A stretch of 64,000 nt of DNA from NCBI RefSeq assembly GCF_000235365.1, contig NC_016450.1:1116001-1180000 (forward strand), written 5' to 3'. The notes under the pieces are model-generated. The model did not search any database and was not told the origin of the DNA. It saw only the letters and a program-made list of their open reading frames with translations. A program made the translations under genes and the position numbers. This document shows positions 1-9,209 of the stretch, piece by piece. Source of the stretch: Eremothecium cymbalariae DBVPG#7215 (taxonomy: Eukaryota > Ascomycota > Saccharomycetes > Saccharomycetales > Saccharomycetaceae). Each line of letters starts with the position of its first letter. Position 1 is the first letter of the stretch.

Positions 1-2094
1 GAAGGGTTACCATGCACCAATACTCAAAAGGCAACTTTAAACCTAGTGAGTAAATTGAAGTACTTTATTTCATTAGATTTGGAATTCGTGCTAGTGTTTG
101 ATGGGCCAGAGAAACCTGCTTACAAAAGAAAAATGGGAAAGAAGAAGGCTCCCTTACCTGCTCCAAATCGGGAATTCTTACACACAGCAGTACAGTGGCA
201 AAGAACGAACGAAGTTGATTCTGCTGTAATAATGGCCATTGATATATGCGAGAACTTTAAGGTCGAAGTCATAATTGGGAAAGGTGAAGCTGAAGCTGAA
301 TGCGCTCGGCTGCAATCTGATGGAGTTGTCGATTATGTGCTAAGCAACGATTCCGATTCTCTGGTCTTTGGAGCAACGAAAGTTTTAAAGAATTTCTCAA
401 AATATAGGCAAGATTTACCTAGTAGTGGTACAAGCCCATTGCGAAAGCGTTCTTCAGATTTCTTCGTAACGGTAGTTGACATCGACGAAACTACAAGAAG
501 ATATCCAACAATAAATCGTAAGGCTTTTATGCTTTTCACAATACTAGTTGGAGCGGATTATAACACTGGGCTTCGACATTTAGGATTGAAAAGGGCGTGG
601 TCCATCACCCAATGGGCAAATGGTCGTTTTTCGAGCCATCTCTGGACAATATGTCCACAGCTGAAGGAGGAAAATACCGAAGGTGAATCTTTTTACGATC
701 AGTTTAAACTAGAATTAATTGAAGAATGTCAGAAAAACGCAAAGCAGATCTTTGGGCAGAATTTACACGTTTTCACCAGGTCCAGTGACACTACAGTCTT
801 TAATTGGCCATCGATTAATGCAATCCAAAGTTATTATGATCCGAAGGTGCATAAGATCAATTTTGGGGGACGACTTTTTACAAAGGGCAATAGTGCAATG
901 GGAAAGTTTCAGCCCTTTTCAAACTTATACAACCTGCTTTTGGATAATCGGATTCACAATTTATTAAAGGACTTTAATACGTGGTACCACCAAGTGGTAC
1001 ATACCTGCGCATTGTTAAAAACGATACTGTACGACGATAATCAAGCAACTGGTAATATGAAAATAACTGAAACGAAGGTCTTAAAGTTTAACGATGAGTA
1101 CAATATTCCTCTATGGAAAGTAAGATACAAGACATTTCTGCTAGATTTCAATAATTCACCAACACAAATAGAAGAAACTTCACCGACTAAAAATTCCCCT
1201 AGCCGGAGGCAGCTATGTATTCGAGAGTATCCTTATTCACAATGGCTATTAAAGAGTATGATCCCGGAAGATCACCCTTTAACTAGAGAATTTCGAGAAC
1301 TAGAACAACGGGAGTCTCTTGCAAAATATTCCAGAAAACGGTCTCCGACGCGACAACGATATCACCAAGAACAAACCTTGGATAGCTTCATAAACTCACA
1401 GTGCTCTCCAATCAAACGCCGCAGGTTGCTATTGGCATCTGAATCACCCGACAACATCATTAATATCTCTGCAAGCTCTTCTGACGATTCTATAACAATT
1501 TTAGACATGAAAACCCCAGAAATTCCCAAGTTGTCACCTTTACAAAGACCGCATCCACACCAGAATCCCTTACAAGAATCGCCAACCATAAAAACAACAC
1601 TTCACTACAACCATCGCCTTAGCCCCAATTCTGCCCCCGCTCAGAAGAGAGAATGCATAAACCTGCCTGAAGCTCCCCCCCACCCCCTCTCTCCGTCATC
1701 CCTAAGCAAAGAACTTGCCCTGACCAAATTGAAAGAGCCAGAACGCATCCGCGTATGGTTCACTACTTTCTTCGAATACGCCCAAGGAAACTACATGACT
1801 CAGCAAGGGATTTGGAATAGCTATATGCAGTTCCAAAAAAACACCCTACAACAAAACGATACAATTCTGAGCATCCATGACTTATCAAATATTCTAGACG
1901 GTACGATACCCCGTATGTCCATCCAGCACCATTGGCGTGGCAAATTTGACTGCGTGTTTTACGACATACGCCCCAAGAATACTGTGGTTGCTCCACACAC
2001 AGCAACCGAACCTCCATGTCTTTTGCAGAACTTGTCTCCCACTCGCCGCAAGCTGACCTTTGACTACGCTACGAGTGACACGATGACTGGCTAG
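1..2094 (+). CDS. YEN1: Holliday junction resolvase Yen1, 5' end missing
   Basis: XPG/FEN1-family structure-selective nuclease that cuts Holliday junctions and other branched recombination intermediates in the nucleus. The frame is already open at base 1 and has no ATG before conserved sequence starts, so the N-terminal XPG-N part lies outside the window; the GTG at 46 is not a credible start. Counting from base 46, FDGP lies at residues 19-22, the acidic XPG-I motif GEAEAEC around 80-86, SNDSDSLVFG around 100-109 and GADYN at 169-173. These are the metal-binding acidic clusters and helix-hairpin-helix entry of the family. A long, low-complexity C-terminal half follows, rich in S/T-P sites, as expected for a protein controlled by Cdk phosphorylation (known of Yen1; inferred here). 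It is followed in tandem by MXR1, the order YER041W-YER042W of S. cerevisiae. Confidence 0.93.
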   Translation, partial: EGLPCTNTQKATLNLVSKLKYFISLDLEFVLVFDGPEKPAYKRKMGKKKAPLPAPNREFLHTAVQWQRTNEVDSAVIMAIDICENFKVEVIIGKGEAEAECARLQSDGVVDYVLSNDSDSLVFGATKVLKNFSKYRQDLPSSGTSPLRKRSSDFFVTVVDIDETTRRYPTINRKAFMLFTILVGADYNTGLRHLGLKRAWSITQWANGRFSSHLWTICPQLKEENTEGESFYDQFKLELIEECQKNAKQIFGQNLHVFTRSSDTTVFNWPSINAIQSYYDPKVHKINFGGRLFTKGNSAMGKFQPFSNLYNLLLDNRIHNLLKDFNTWYHQVVHTCALLKTILYDDNQATGNMKITETKVLKFNDEYNIPLWKVRYKTFLLDFNNSPTQIEETSPTKNSPSRRQLCIREYPYSQWLLKSMIPEDHPLTREFRELEQRESLAKYSRKRSPTRQRYHQEQTLDSFINSQCSPIKRRRLLLASESPDNIINISASSSDDSITILDMKTPEIPKLSPLQRPHPHQNPLQESPTIKTTLHYNHRLSPNSAPAQKRECINLPEAPPHPLSPSSLSKELALTKLKEPERIRVWFTTFFEYAQGNYMTQQGIWNSYMQFQKNTLQQNDTILSIHDLSNILDGTIPRMSIQHHWRGKFDCVFYDIRPKNTVVAPHTATEPPCLLQNLSPTRRKLTFDYATSDTMTG

Positions 2095-2509
2095 AAGCAT
2101 GTGCCATTTTTTCCGTCGCCCTCGAGGAGGCATCTCTATTGTTAAACACGACAATCGGTGTCCCTGCGTCAAGCTGTATTACTGACTAAAATTGTCAAGA
2201 ACTGATTGATTTCTGGCCAAATGACCGCATAAGGGTCCGTTGAAGGCTAGTATATTTAATGCATCGTATTGGTGCTCATTTGGAAGCCTTAGTCAAACTT
2301 ATTCTTTCTGAATGGTCCTTAATGCCAATGTCTGGTGTATGGGTGTAAGTCAATCTTGTTCTTAACTGTGGCTTCTCATCCTTTGGTAATGACAACGAGG
2401 AATGGTCAAATATTTAAACTGGGGATTACAGAGGATATAAAGCTGTCGAACTAGCAAACTGTTCTTCTGGGAATACTGTTTTACCCACAAGCTCGGCAGA
2501 ATTAGCATT
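2095..2509. other. Intergenic region YEN1-MXR1
   Basis: About 415 bases between two genes on the same strand, expected to hold the YEN1 terminator and the MXR1 promoter. An A+T-rich stretch with tatttaaa lies near 2411. I see no ORF, RNA gene or repeat in it. Confidence 0.6.
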
Positions 2510-3085
2510 ATGACCATTAGTCAGTCATCTCACACTTCACCTGTATCAAAGACGATTAAATATAATCCCACTACGAACAAGTTACTGACAATAGCAGCGG
2601 GCTGTTTTTGGGGCACAGAACACATCTATAGGAAGGTATTTGGCAATAGACTAGAAGATACTAAAGTTGGATACGCTAATGGTCATGAAGCTTATAAAGA
2701 TTTTGAGCATTCCATATCCTATGAGCGGGTATGTGGAGGTGACACGAATTTTGCAGAGGTAGTGCAACTTTCTTACAATCCCGATGTCATAACGTTACGA
2801 GAAATTGTTGACATATTCTTCCGTATGCATGATCCTACGACACTAAATGCACAAGGCTATGACGTTGGTACGCAGTATCGTAGTGCGTTGTTCTCGCATT
2901 CGGAGGAAGACAAAGATGAATTAATAAAATTAAAAAAACTGTGGCAACCCAAATGGGGACACAAAATCATCACTGAAGTTGTTGAGCTTAAAAGCTTCTA
3001 TGACGCTGAGGAATATCACCAACTCTATGCTGATAAGAATCCGTCCAGCTACGTTTGCCCCACACACTACCTAAGGAATATATAG
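2510..3085 (+). CDS. MXR1: Peptide methionine-S-sulfoxide reductase (MsrA)
   Basis: Reduces the S-epimer of methionine sulfoxide, free or in proteins, using thioredoxin, and so repairs oxidative damage. The 191-residue protein is close to the usual fungal MsrA length. The catalytic motif GCFWG is at residues 31-35, with Cys32 as nucleophile, and the later family block with DPTTLNAQG and GTQYRS follows. The ATG at 2510 is the first in the frame. YEN1 lies upstream on the same strand, as in S. cerevisiae. SAH1, the next YER-series gene, comes only after three genes whose counterparts are on another chromosome in S. cerevisiae. Confidence 0.96.
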   Translation: MTISQSSHTSPVSKTIKYNPTTNKLLTIAAGCFWGTEHIYRKVFGNRLEDTKVGYANGHEAYKDFEHSISYERVCGGDTNFAEVVQLSYNPDVITLREIVDIFFRMHDPTTLNAQGYDVGTQYRSALFSHSEEDKDELIKLKKLWQPKWGHKIITEVVELKSFYDAEEYHQLYADKNPSSYVCPTHYLRNI

Positions 3086-3301
3086 ACGGTTGGTGTGCCG
3101 GTGGGTATAGCTTGGGGAAGGTTGTAATGTTTTTCTCTTATTTCTGCTGTGTCAGTGCGACGAAAACTTCCCGACAGATAAAATAATAATGTACGTTATT
3201 ATTAACCTATATGTATAGCTCTGAAGATATAATATATTAAAGGAAAAAGAAGAACAAAAACATCTATGAAACCAACCAATACCTTTTTTTAAATGCAGCT
3301 C

Positions 3302-3715
3302 TCAGAGCACTTTGCTCCTTAATTCTTCTATCTTGTCGGACACTTTTTTGTCTGTTTTGTAGTTCAGCACCACTATGCCAAGTGCGGTGAAAAGGACCAT
3401 GCTGGTTATAACTCTTAGGATAATCTCAGGGCCAGTCATCTGAACCTGTGCTAGTTTGGATCCTTGAGGGGCCCTAGGGCCCCACTCTCCATATGAAATA
3501 ACATACGCAGCCTTTATTTCATCGGGGGTCAGGGTTTTCCAAGAGTCTGTCATTCTCCAATCTAGGTACTCAGTGATTTCTTCTTGTATCGAGGTTTCCT
3601 TCTGCATCCAACTGCTTGCAGTCAAGTTTTTAAAATCCGGTGGTTCATACGAAGTTGTGCTTAGTGTTCGATGGATCGAACATCTTGTGGCATTCCTTAG
3701 AGTGTATCTAATCAT
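3302..3715 (-). CDS. MTC3: Mitochondrial Mtc3-like protein of the Cox5/COX4 type
   Basis: A 137-residue protein with a basic, Ser/Thr-rich N-terminus typical of a mitochondrial presequence (residues 1-22). It has a conserved centre (WKTLTPDE at 59-66, SYGEWGPR at 74-81) and one membrane segment at about 98-118. The centre closely resembles yeast cytochrome c oxidase subunits 5A/5B, in which a PW..L/T..E...Y.SYGEWGPR pattern precedes the membrane helix. The gene order with OST5 and VID30 and all three orientations match S. cerevisiae YGL226W (MTC3), YGL226C-A, YGL227W turned around. I therefore call it the MTC3 orthologue; its function is poorly known. A true Cox5 is the alternative, but the surrounding order argues against it. 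Confidence 0.75.
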   Translation of the reverse strand: MIRYTLRNATRCSIHRTLSTTSYEPPDFKNLTASSWMQKETSIQEEITEYLDWRMTDSWKTLTPDEIKAAYVISYGEWGPRAPQGSKLAQVQMTGPEIILRVITSMVLFTALGIVVLNYKTDKKVSDKIEELRSKVL

Positions 3716-3876
3716 TATTATTTAGAGCTTGGGTTCTGCTTTGTATGATGGTAGCTTGCTAGTTTATGTATCTTTCCGTAATAGAAAAACTTTTGAGACA
3801 CGTACTAAGCAGTTCTTCAGAATAAATACCAAAGGTAATATAACAAGAAGCAGGCTTTGATTATACAGAGAAAGCG

Positions 3877-4243
3877 ATGTCCATGGAGACCTTATACGTA
3901 TGTTGATCTTTTTTCGGATGCACCAGCTGAGTGAGGATTATAAACTTGCATTGTACTTTGTTAACGAGTGAAGGTATAACTAACAAGTAACATTCAGACA
4001 CAATTTAGGGATTTCCCTGAATTCACAGAGATTGTTCCATTGGAAAAGCAACCTTACTATGCGGCTTCTGCTCTAGCACTTGCAATAGCTTTTATTTCTG
4101 TTGCTTTGGTCAACTCTTCAAGGGGTAAGGACTCCAGCTTTGTTAAGTCGCTAATTAGTTATACAACCTTTAGTTTAATTGGGTCTTTGCTGTTCGGTAT
4201 TGCAACCATCTTTTTAACGAATTCGTTTGGGGTGTATGTTTAA
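3877..4243 (+). CDS. OST5: Oligosaccharyltransferase subunit Ost5 (one intron)
   Basis: Small membrane subunit of the ER oligosaccharyltransferase, which transfers glycans to nascent proteins. Exon 1 is only seven codons (3877-3897, ATG at 3877) and stops at a GTATGT donor. The intron runs 3898-3997, has TAACTAAC as branch site near 3978 and ends in TTCAG. Exon 2 is 3998-4243 and joins in phase 0. The spliced product is 88 residues, close to the S. cerevisiae length of 86. It begins MSMETLY (compare MTYEQLY) and ends in the family tail NSFGVYV. Two membrane segments flank a short loop. S. cerevisiae OST5 also has an intron, as far as I recall. A second in-frame ATG at 3883 is possible. The gene diverges from MTC3 and converges on VID30. 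Confidence 0.92.
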
Positions 4244-4450
4244 TGTATATAAGCATAAATTCACGCAAAACATACACATATACATACTCACATATATATA
4301 TATGTAGTTTTAATTGACAGATTAATGTGTTTTACTGAGTAGCCTAAACGCAGATCTGATAATCCTGCAAAAAAAAAATATATGGACCTCTGATATTGTA
4401 GGTAAAATTTCTAAAAACTAGGAATTGTCAAAATTATATGCGACACAACA

Positions 4451-6988
4451 CTATAATGTCAACAAGTCTTCGTCGATATTTACTAGCTTATAATACCTCC
4501 GCTCTGGGTCTGTGCCTAGGCTATTCTGTTGTTGCCCATACTCCATCAACGTGTTAACCATAGCCCTGGTGTAGCTAATCATATTCTCCAAAGAGGATTC
4601 ACTCTTCATTTTCAAAAACTCCAATATAGTGGAGTTTACCAATTGAAATAGCCGATCTTCTAGGTAAGATGGGGTTAAATATATCGCTAAATCTTTAGTG
4701 CATTCGACAAGCGGATTGTCGTATGCCATAAGTGCCGATATCTCAGTGAAATGAGCTTTGAATCGATCCCTTAGGTCTTGTGGAATACGGTCGTTGTAAA
4801 TGAACTCATTAGATATTTCTAAACCCTTCTGTAAAACCAAATCAATACTGTTTTGATTCAGATTCAGAATTGCCAGTAAATATTCTGCAACCTTAAATTC
4901 AAACGCCAAATCGATGTGCGTGGTAAGGAGTCCTGGAAATTTCGTATCAATATATTTGATGCAATGCAAAAAGTCTCCCTTCTTGATTAAGGTTCTGATA
5001 TCCTGACGTGTTTTCAAGTTTTCTTCCTCTCTTTTAATCTGTCTTTCATGGTGCCTGATAACCATTCTGGTGCGCTCCTCACTGTTGTTCGGAATGCAAT
5101 CCTTTTGCAAATCCTTCAAAAACCCTTTAGCAACATCAATTAATCCTTTATGTATCAAATAATCATTAATCATTGTGTTTAACGTGCAAGGTATAGAGTC
5201 GTCAGCATTGCTTATTGTATTTAATCTTTCTTTCTCAGGCTTATATAGCTTATCACCACTAAACCGCGTATCTCTGGACAATAAAAAACCGTCCTTCAGT
5301 TGAATTGAATCATCATCGTCAAAATTGCTCGACAATTCGTCGTCTGAACTGTTTTCCGTGTTCTGAACAATTCCAGCAGAATCTGGCATATGTACGTCTT
5401 CATCTTCGTTGCTGGAAGGGTCATCATCGCCATCTTTTCTAAACTCAAATCCACTTTTATCCGTACCTGCAACCGATTTAAATATATGATAATATGCTTT
5501 GTTCTTCCAATGATTTTGATATCCGGAGATATCAAATAAAAATTCTTCATACAATCCAAAATTGGTTCTTATTGAATTTGCAGGCTTTAAGGATACAAAA
5601 GGGACCAAATCCAAATGTGAAACGTCCTTAAACGCTGTGCCCAAATGAATACCGTTCTTAGTGAAAAATATTGTCCCATCGACATAGTTTACGCCACAGC
5701 CAATAACATCATCACGACCAAATGGTTTCGAGTATGATTTGAATAATGTACCATCATTTATGTACCCATCCGAACCATTATATGCATAAACATCCTTACC
5801 TGCACCACTTTGTTGTGAAGTTGGCCTAGAACCATCAAAAGTACCTCTGAGGATATTAGATGTTTGCTGTCTATTCAGGGCAGAGAGCTCTCCTGGATCT
5901 CTTGACGGCGGATCGCTGGTATTTCCTTCTACAGAAGTTGTCGCTACTTTTGACCAATCCTTAAAACCGATGTTTATGTTGCATGTTTGTCCAGATTGAG
6001 AGCTTGTTACTGATAGGACTCTGATTTCAAAATAGAAGATCGCTAACTTCTTGTGGCTCACGTATGTATTAGCCCAGGTTGAAGCCCAATGCTGCTTTTG
6101 ATTACTCAGGGAAGTCCTCAGCCGGTTATTTACGATAGGACTGTTGTCATAACCGGAGTAAACTTGCCAATTCGGGTTGGGCCTAACGTTTGAAAAACCG
6201 TCCGCAGAAACCAGAACAGAGCTATTGGATGGTGTGACCCATTTATGGGGCAAAGGATAGTTAAGAGAACTGTAGATTTCACCTGAAACTGGATTCGGTT
6301 TAGGCTTTAACTTATGCTTCGATTCAGTAACCGCAGGATAGAATGTATCAACTTCGTTTTCACCGCGTAAATCCGCTCCCGCCTCTGGTTCAGGCGACTG
6401 TACCTGACTACCGCCCAGTGCAGACTCTTCGCTATCAGAAGGTAATGTATCCGAAGACTGTGCATAATCTTCACCGTCTTCCTCGCCATCTTCATCACCA
6501 TCTTCCTCCTCTTCAGGTCCTACTTCATGGGTGTCAAATTCCATAGCTATATCATCATCCCCATTTACACCGTGTTGCTGTCTTTGAATCCTGTCCACAC
6601 TACCATCCGAAGAATCCTTGGGTTTCCTTCCTCTTTCGGAGGGAAGCCGCTCCGCCTGTGTTGTATAGAAATACTTGTAAACCTGTATCAAATACTCATC
6701 TGTTGCAGAATCATAAGGAATTATCCCAAGCACCCCCAATTGTGACAACTTTTCCCAAATTGCTTTCCTTGTAGCATAAGTTAACCTTGATGACCTCTTA
6801 TAACAATCCAATCCAAAGTTAACTCCATCTTTGGGAGCAATATATCTTTTTACTTTTAGCTTGTTGAACAACTTCCTATGTTGGTGGTATAATTTCCATA
6901 GATCGTGTGATATTGGTTGTTCTAATAAGTATTGAGGAAATAAGGCTTTGATATACTGGCAGTCTACTTCGTTCATAAAAGTCGACAT
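4451..6988 (-). CDS. VID30: GID/CTLH E3 ligase subunit Vid30 (Gid1)
   Basis: Core subunit of the GID ubiquitin ligase, which degrades gluconeogenic enzymes when glucose returns. The protein has 845 residues. A conserved N-terminal region (1-110) is followed by an acidic low-complexity stretch (about 140-200, runs of E/D/G). A SPRY domain spans about 290-500 and contains YFEIRVL, IGCGVN and FFTKNGIHLG. LisH (MINDYLIHKGLIDVAKGF, near 610) and CTLH/CRA helical regions reach the C-terminus. The ATG at 6988 is the first in frame. The neighbours OST5 and MTC3 keep S. cerevisiae order, while SAH1 upstream belongs to the YER series. Confidence 0.95.
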   Translation of the reverse strand: MSTFMNEVDCQYIKALFPQYLLEQPISHDLWKLYHQHRKLFNKLKVKRYIAPKDGVNFGLDCYKRSSRLTYATRKAIWEKLSQLGVLGIIPYDSATDEYLIQVYKYFYTTQAERLPSERGRKPKDSSDGSVDRIQRQQHGVNGDDDIAMEFDTHEVGPEEEEDGDEDGEEDGEDYAQSSDTLPSDSEESALGGSQVQSPEPEAGADLRGENEVDTFYPAVTESKHKLKPKPNPVSGEIYSSLNYPLPHKWVTPSNSSVLVSADGFSNVRPNPNWQVYSGYDNSPIVNNRLRTSLSNQKQHWASTWANTYVSHKKLAIFYFEIRVLSVTSSQSGQTCNINIGFKDWSKVATTSVEGNTSDPPSRDPGELSALNRQQTSNILRGTFDGSRPTSQQSGAGKDVYAYNGSDGYINDGTLFKSYSKPFGRDDVIGCGVNYVDGTIFFTKNGIHLGTAFKDVSHLDLVPFVSLKPANSIRTNFGLYEEFLFDISGYQNHWKNKAYYHIFKSVAGTDKSGFEFRKDGDDDPSSNEDEDVHMPDSAGIVQNTENSSDDELSSNFDDDDSIQLKDGFLLSRDTRFSGDKLYKPEKERLNTISNADDSIPCTLNTMINDYLIHKGLIDVAKGFLKDLQKDCIPNNSEERTRMVIRHHERQIKREEENLKTRQDIRTLIKKGDFLHCIKYIDTKFPGLLTTHIDLAFEFKVAEYLLAILNLNQNSIDLVLQKGLEISNEFIYNDRIPQDLRDRFKAHFTEISALMAYDNPLVECTKDLAIYLTPSYLEDRLFQLVNSTILEFLKMKSESSLENMISYTRAMVNTLMEYGQQQNSLGTDPERRYYKLVNIDEDLLTL

Positions 6989-7439
6989 TATTTGCTACAA
7001 TCCAAAGAATACCCCGTTCTAGCTCGCCTCTTACTATATCAACTTCTTGTGTCAGTTAATAACGGCTGAGTGGAACTTGGTAGATTACCTCCCTTAAGAA
7101 TACGTCTTAAATAGGACTTAACTTCTCAGCACATTTAAAAGTTACCCGGAGGTAATATACACAATGAACATAATGGGAAGCGTTGAGATGGGCGAATTGA
7201 TACGGTCCAGAGACTAAAGTTACACTGTTGAAGGATTCATTATAATGACTAGTACAATACTTAAATATATACAGTCAGGATATCAATATTTTACACTAAT
7301 AATCGTTTCCGGAGTCTATATTAGATGTGCAAATTTCAAAAATCACAAGATCAAACCGTAGCAGCAATAGCAGTTGAGTGCAATTGTACTAACTTGGAAT
7401 ATCTTTTTGGTCATAAAAAAAGCAGTCACGATTGGTCGC
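6989..7439. other. Intergenic region SAH1-VID30
   Basis: About 450 bases between two minus-strand genes: the VID30 promoter next to 6989 and the SAH1 3' end next to 7439. Several A+T-rich, TATA-like stretches occur near 7262-7300. No convincing ORF, RNA gene or repeat is visible. Confidence 0.55.
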
Positions 7440-8789
7440 TCAATATCTGTAGTGATCAGCCTTGAAAGGACCTTCTTGAGAGATGCCCAAATACTCTGAT
7501 TGTACGTCAGTCAACTTGGTCATCTTAACGCCCAACTTATCCAAATGGAACTTAGCGACAGCCTCGTCCAAAATCTTTGGCAAAACATGGACACCAACTG
7601 TGAAAGAACCAGTTTTTTGGAATTCAATGTATTTTTCTCTGAATTCCTTGTCATCAGCCTTGAACAAAGCGATTTGAGCCAAAACCTGGTTTGAGAAAGA
7701 GCAGGACATAACAAAGGAAGAGTGACCAGTGGCACAGCCCAAGTTAACCAATCTACCATCAGCCAACAAGATGATGTGTCTGCCAGAAGCCATCAAGTAA
7801 CGGTCGACTTGTGGCTTGATGTTGACAACTTCCACAGCATTGGCCTTCAACCAAGCAACGTCGATTTCGATGTCAAAGTGACCAATGTTGCAGACAATGG
7901 CATCCTCTGGCATGCTGGAGAAATGCTCACCACGGATAATGTCTCTGCAACCAGTGGTAGTAACAAAGATTTGACCAAAGTGGGCACATTCTTCCATGGT
8001 AGAAACTTGGTAACCCTCCATAGCAGCTTGTAAGGCGTTAATTGGGTCAATTTCGGTAACAATAACACGGGCACCCATGCCTCTTAGGGCAGCAGCACAT
8101 CCCTTACCGACATCACCGTAACCTGCAACAACAGCAGTCTTACCAGCAATCATAACATCGGTGGCTCTCTTGATACCATCAATTAAAGATTCTCTGCAAC
8201 CGTAAAGATTGTCAAACTTGGACTTGGTAACAGAGTCGTTGACGTTGATAGCTGGAACCTTCAACTTACCGTCCTTCAACATTTTGTACAAGTGGTGGAC
8301 ACCAGTAGTGGTCTCCTCAGACAAACCAAAACAGTCATCTAACATCTCTGGGTATTTTTCGTGAACCAAAGAAGTTAAATCCCCACCGTCATCCAAAATC
8401 AAGTTCAACTTCTTGCCATCCTTGAATGCAAACAATTGTTGTTCAATACACCATAGATATTCCTCCTCAGTCTCACCCTTCCATGCAAACACTGGAACAC
8501 CAGCGGCAGCAATGGCTGCGGCAGCATGGTCTTGCGTCGAGAAAATGTTGCAAGAAGTCCATGTAACTTCAGCACCCAAAGCAACCAAAGTTTCAATCAA
8601 TACTGCAGTTTGAATAGTCATGTGCAAACATCCTGCAATTCTGGCACCCTTCAATGGCTGAGCCTCACCATAAGCCTTTCTAATGGCCATCAAACCTGGC
8701 ATTTCATGTTCGGATATTTCAATTTCCTTCCTACCGAAAGCTGCCAAAGAGACATCGGCGACCTTGTAATTGTGAGCTGGAGCAGACAT
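7440..8789 (-). CDS. SAH1: S-adenosyl-L-homocysteine hydrolase
   Basis: Splits S-adenosylhomocysteine, the product of all SAM-dependent methylations, into adenosine and homocysteine; cytosolic and NAD-dependent. The 449 residues match the family length. Visible landmarks are ITxxH-like CLHMTIQTA (54-62), [13 protein letters not shown] (182-194), the NAD-binding loop GYGDVGKG (223-230) and the C-terminal tail DHYRY. The codons are strongly biased toward those of highly expressed yeast genes (GGT, GCC, AAG, CCA), more than in any neighbour, which suggests abundant expression. The ATG at 8789 gives the usual N-terminus MSAPAHNYK. In S. cerevisiae SAH1 sits beside MXR1; here MTC3, OST5 and VID30 lie between. 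Confidence 0.98.
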   Translation of the reverse strand: MSAPAHNYKVADVSLAAFGRKEIEISEHEMPGLMAIRKAYGEAQPLKGARIAGCLHMTIQTAVLIETLVALGAEVTWTSCNIFSTQDHAAAAIAAAGVPVFAWKGETEEEYLWCIEQQLFAFKDGKKLNLILDDGGDLTSLVHEKYPEMLDDCFGLSEETTTGVHHLYKMLKDGKLKVPAINVNDSVTKSKFDNLYGCRESLIDGIKRATDVMIAGKTAVVAGYGDVGKGCAAALRGMGARVIVTEIDPINALQAAMEGYQVSTMEECAHFGQIFVTTTGCRDIIRGEHFSSMPEDAIVCNIGHFDIEIDVAWLKANAVEVVNIKPQVDRYLMASGRHIILLADGRLVNLGCATGHSSFVMSCSFSNQVLAQIALFKADDKEFREKYIEFQKTGSFTVGVHVLPKILDEAVAKFHLDKLGVKMTKLTDVQSEYLGISQEGPFKADHYRY

Positions 8790-9209
8790 TGTTAAAAAGT
8801 GAGATGTGTGATTACTGCCTAAGAAGACCTGAGAAACCTGACACTAACAGACCTGACAAAAAAAGGACGTAAGGAACTTCCTTTAATTGTTATTGCACTT
8901 TAAATAATCTTTTAAATTCATGACTTGAAAAATTTTCCCATGTGATTCGTTAGGCATGATGTGTAATTTAACATATCTAGATGGATTCTGTCATCTAAAT
9001 GGTTACAGTAGTAGTAGAATGCCAAGGCTAAAAGGGTTGTATTTAGAAGGGTATCCGAGGGTCAGTAGTTCTAGAAGTATAACATCTAATATTTTAAGTA
9101 AATCAATAATATATATTGGAGCGTATATTGCAGGGTGGATAGTGGAGCGGTAGACTCTGACACTGCAAACTCTTATGTTAATCTAGAGCAGAAAAAATGA
9201 AAATTATGT
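8790..9209. other. Intergenic region SHE10-SAH1
   Basis: About 420 bases that should hold the SAH1 promoter and the SHE10 3' end. Apart from the ACCTGA repeats I see only A+T-rich stretches and a short open frame (8956-9153) that has no recognisable protein character. ERG28, which follows SAH1 in S. cerevisiae, is not here. Confidence 0.5.
8827..8856 (-). repeat. Three ACCTGA direct repeats in the SAH1 leader
   Basis: ACCTGA occurs at 8827-8832, 8836-8841 and 8851-8856 on the plus strand (TCAGGT when read along SAH1), 38-67 bases before the SAH1 ATG. This position is probably within the 5' UTR or the initiation region. No known factor site is recognised. Confidence 0.45.

Noticed and set aside
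3302..3715. Naming this gene COX5A
   Set aside because: The core fits Cox5, but gene order and all orientations with OST5 and VID30 match MTC3.
9138..9195. Stretch with a loop CTGCAAACT resembling a tRNA-Cys anticodon arm
   Set aside because: There is no T-arm GGTTCGA and the acceptor ends do not pair.
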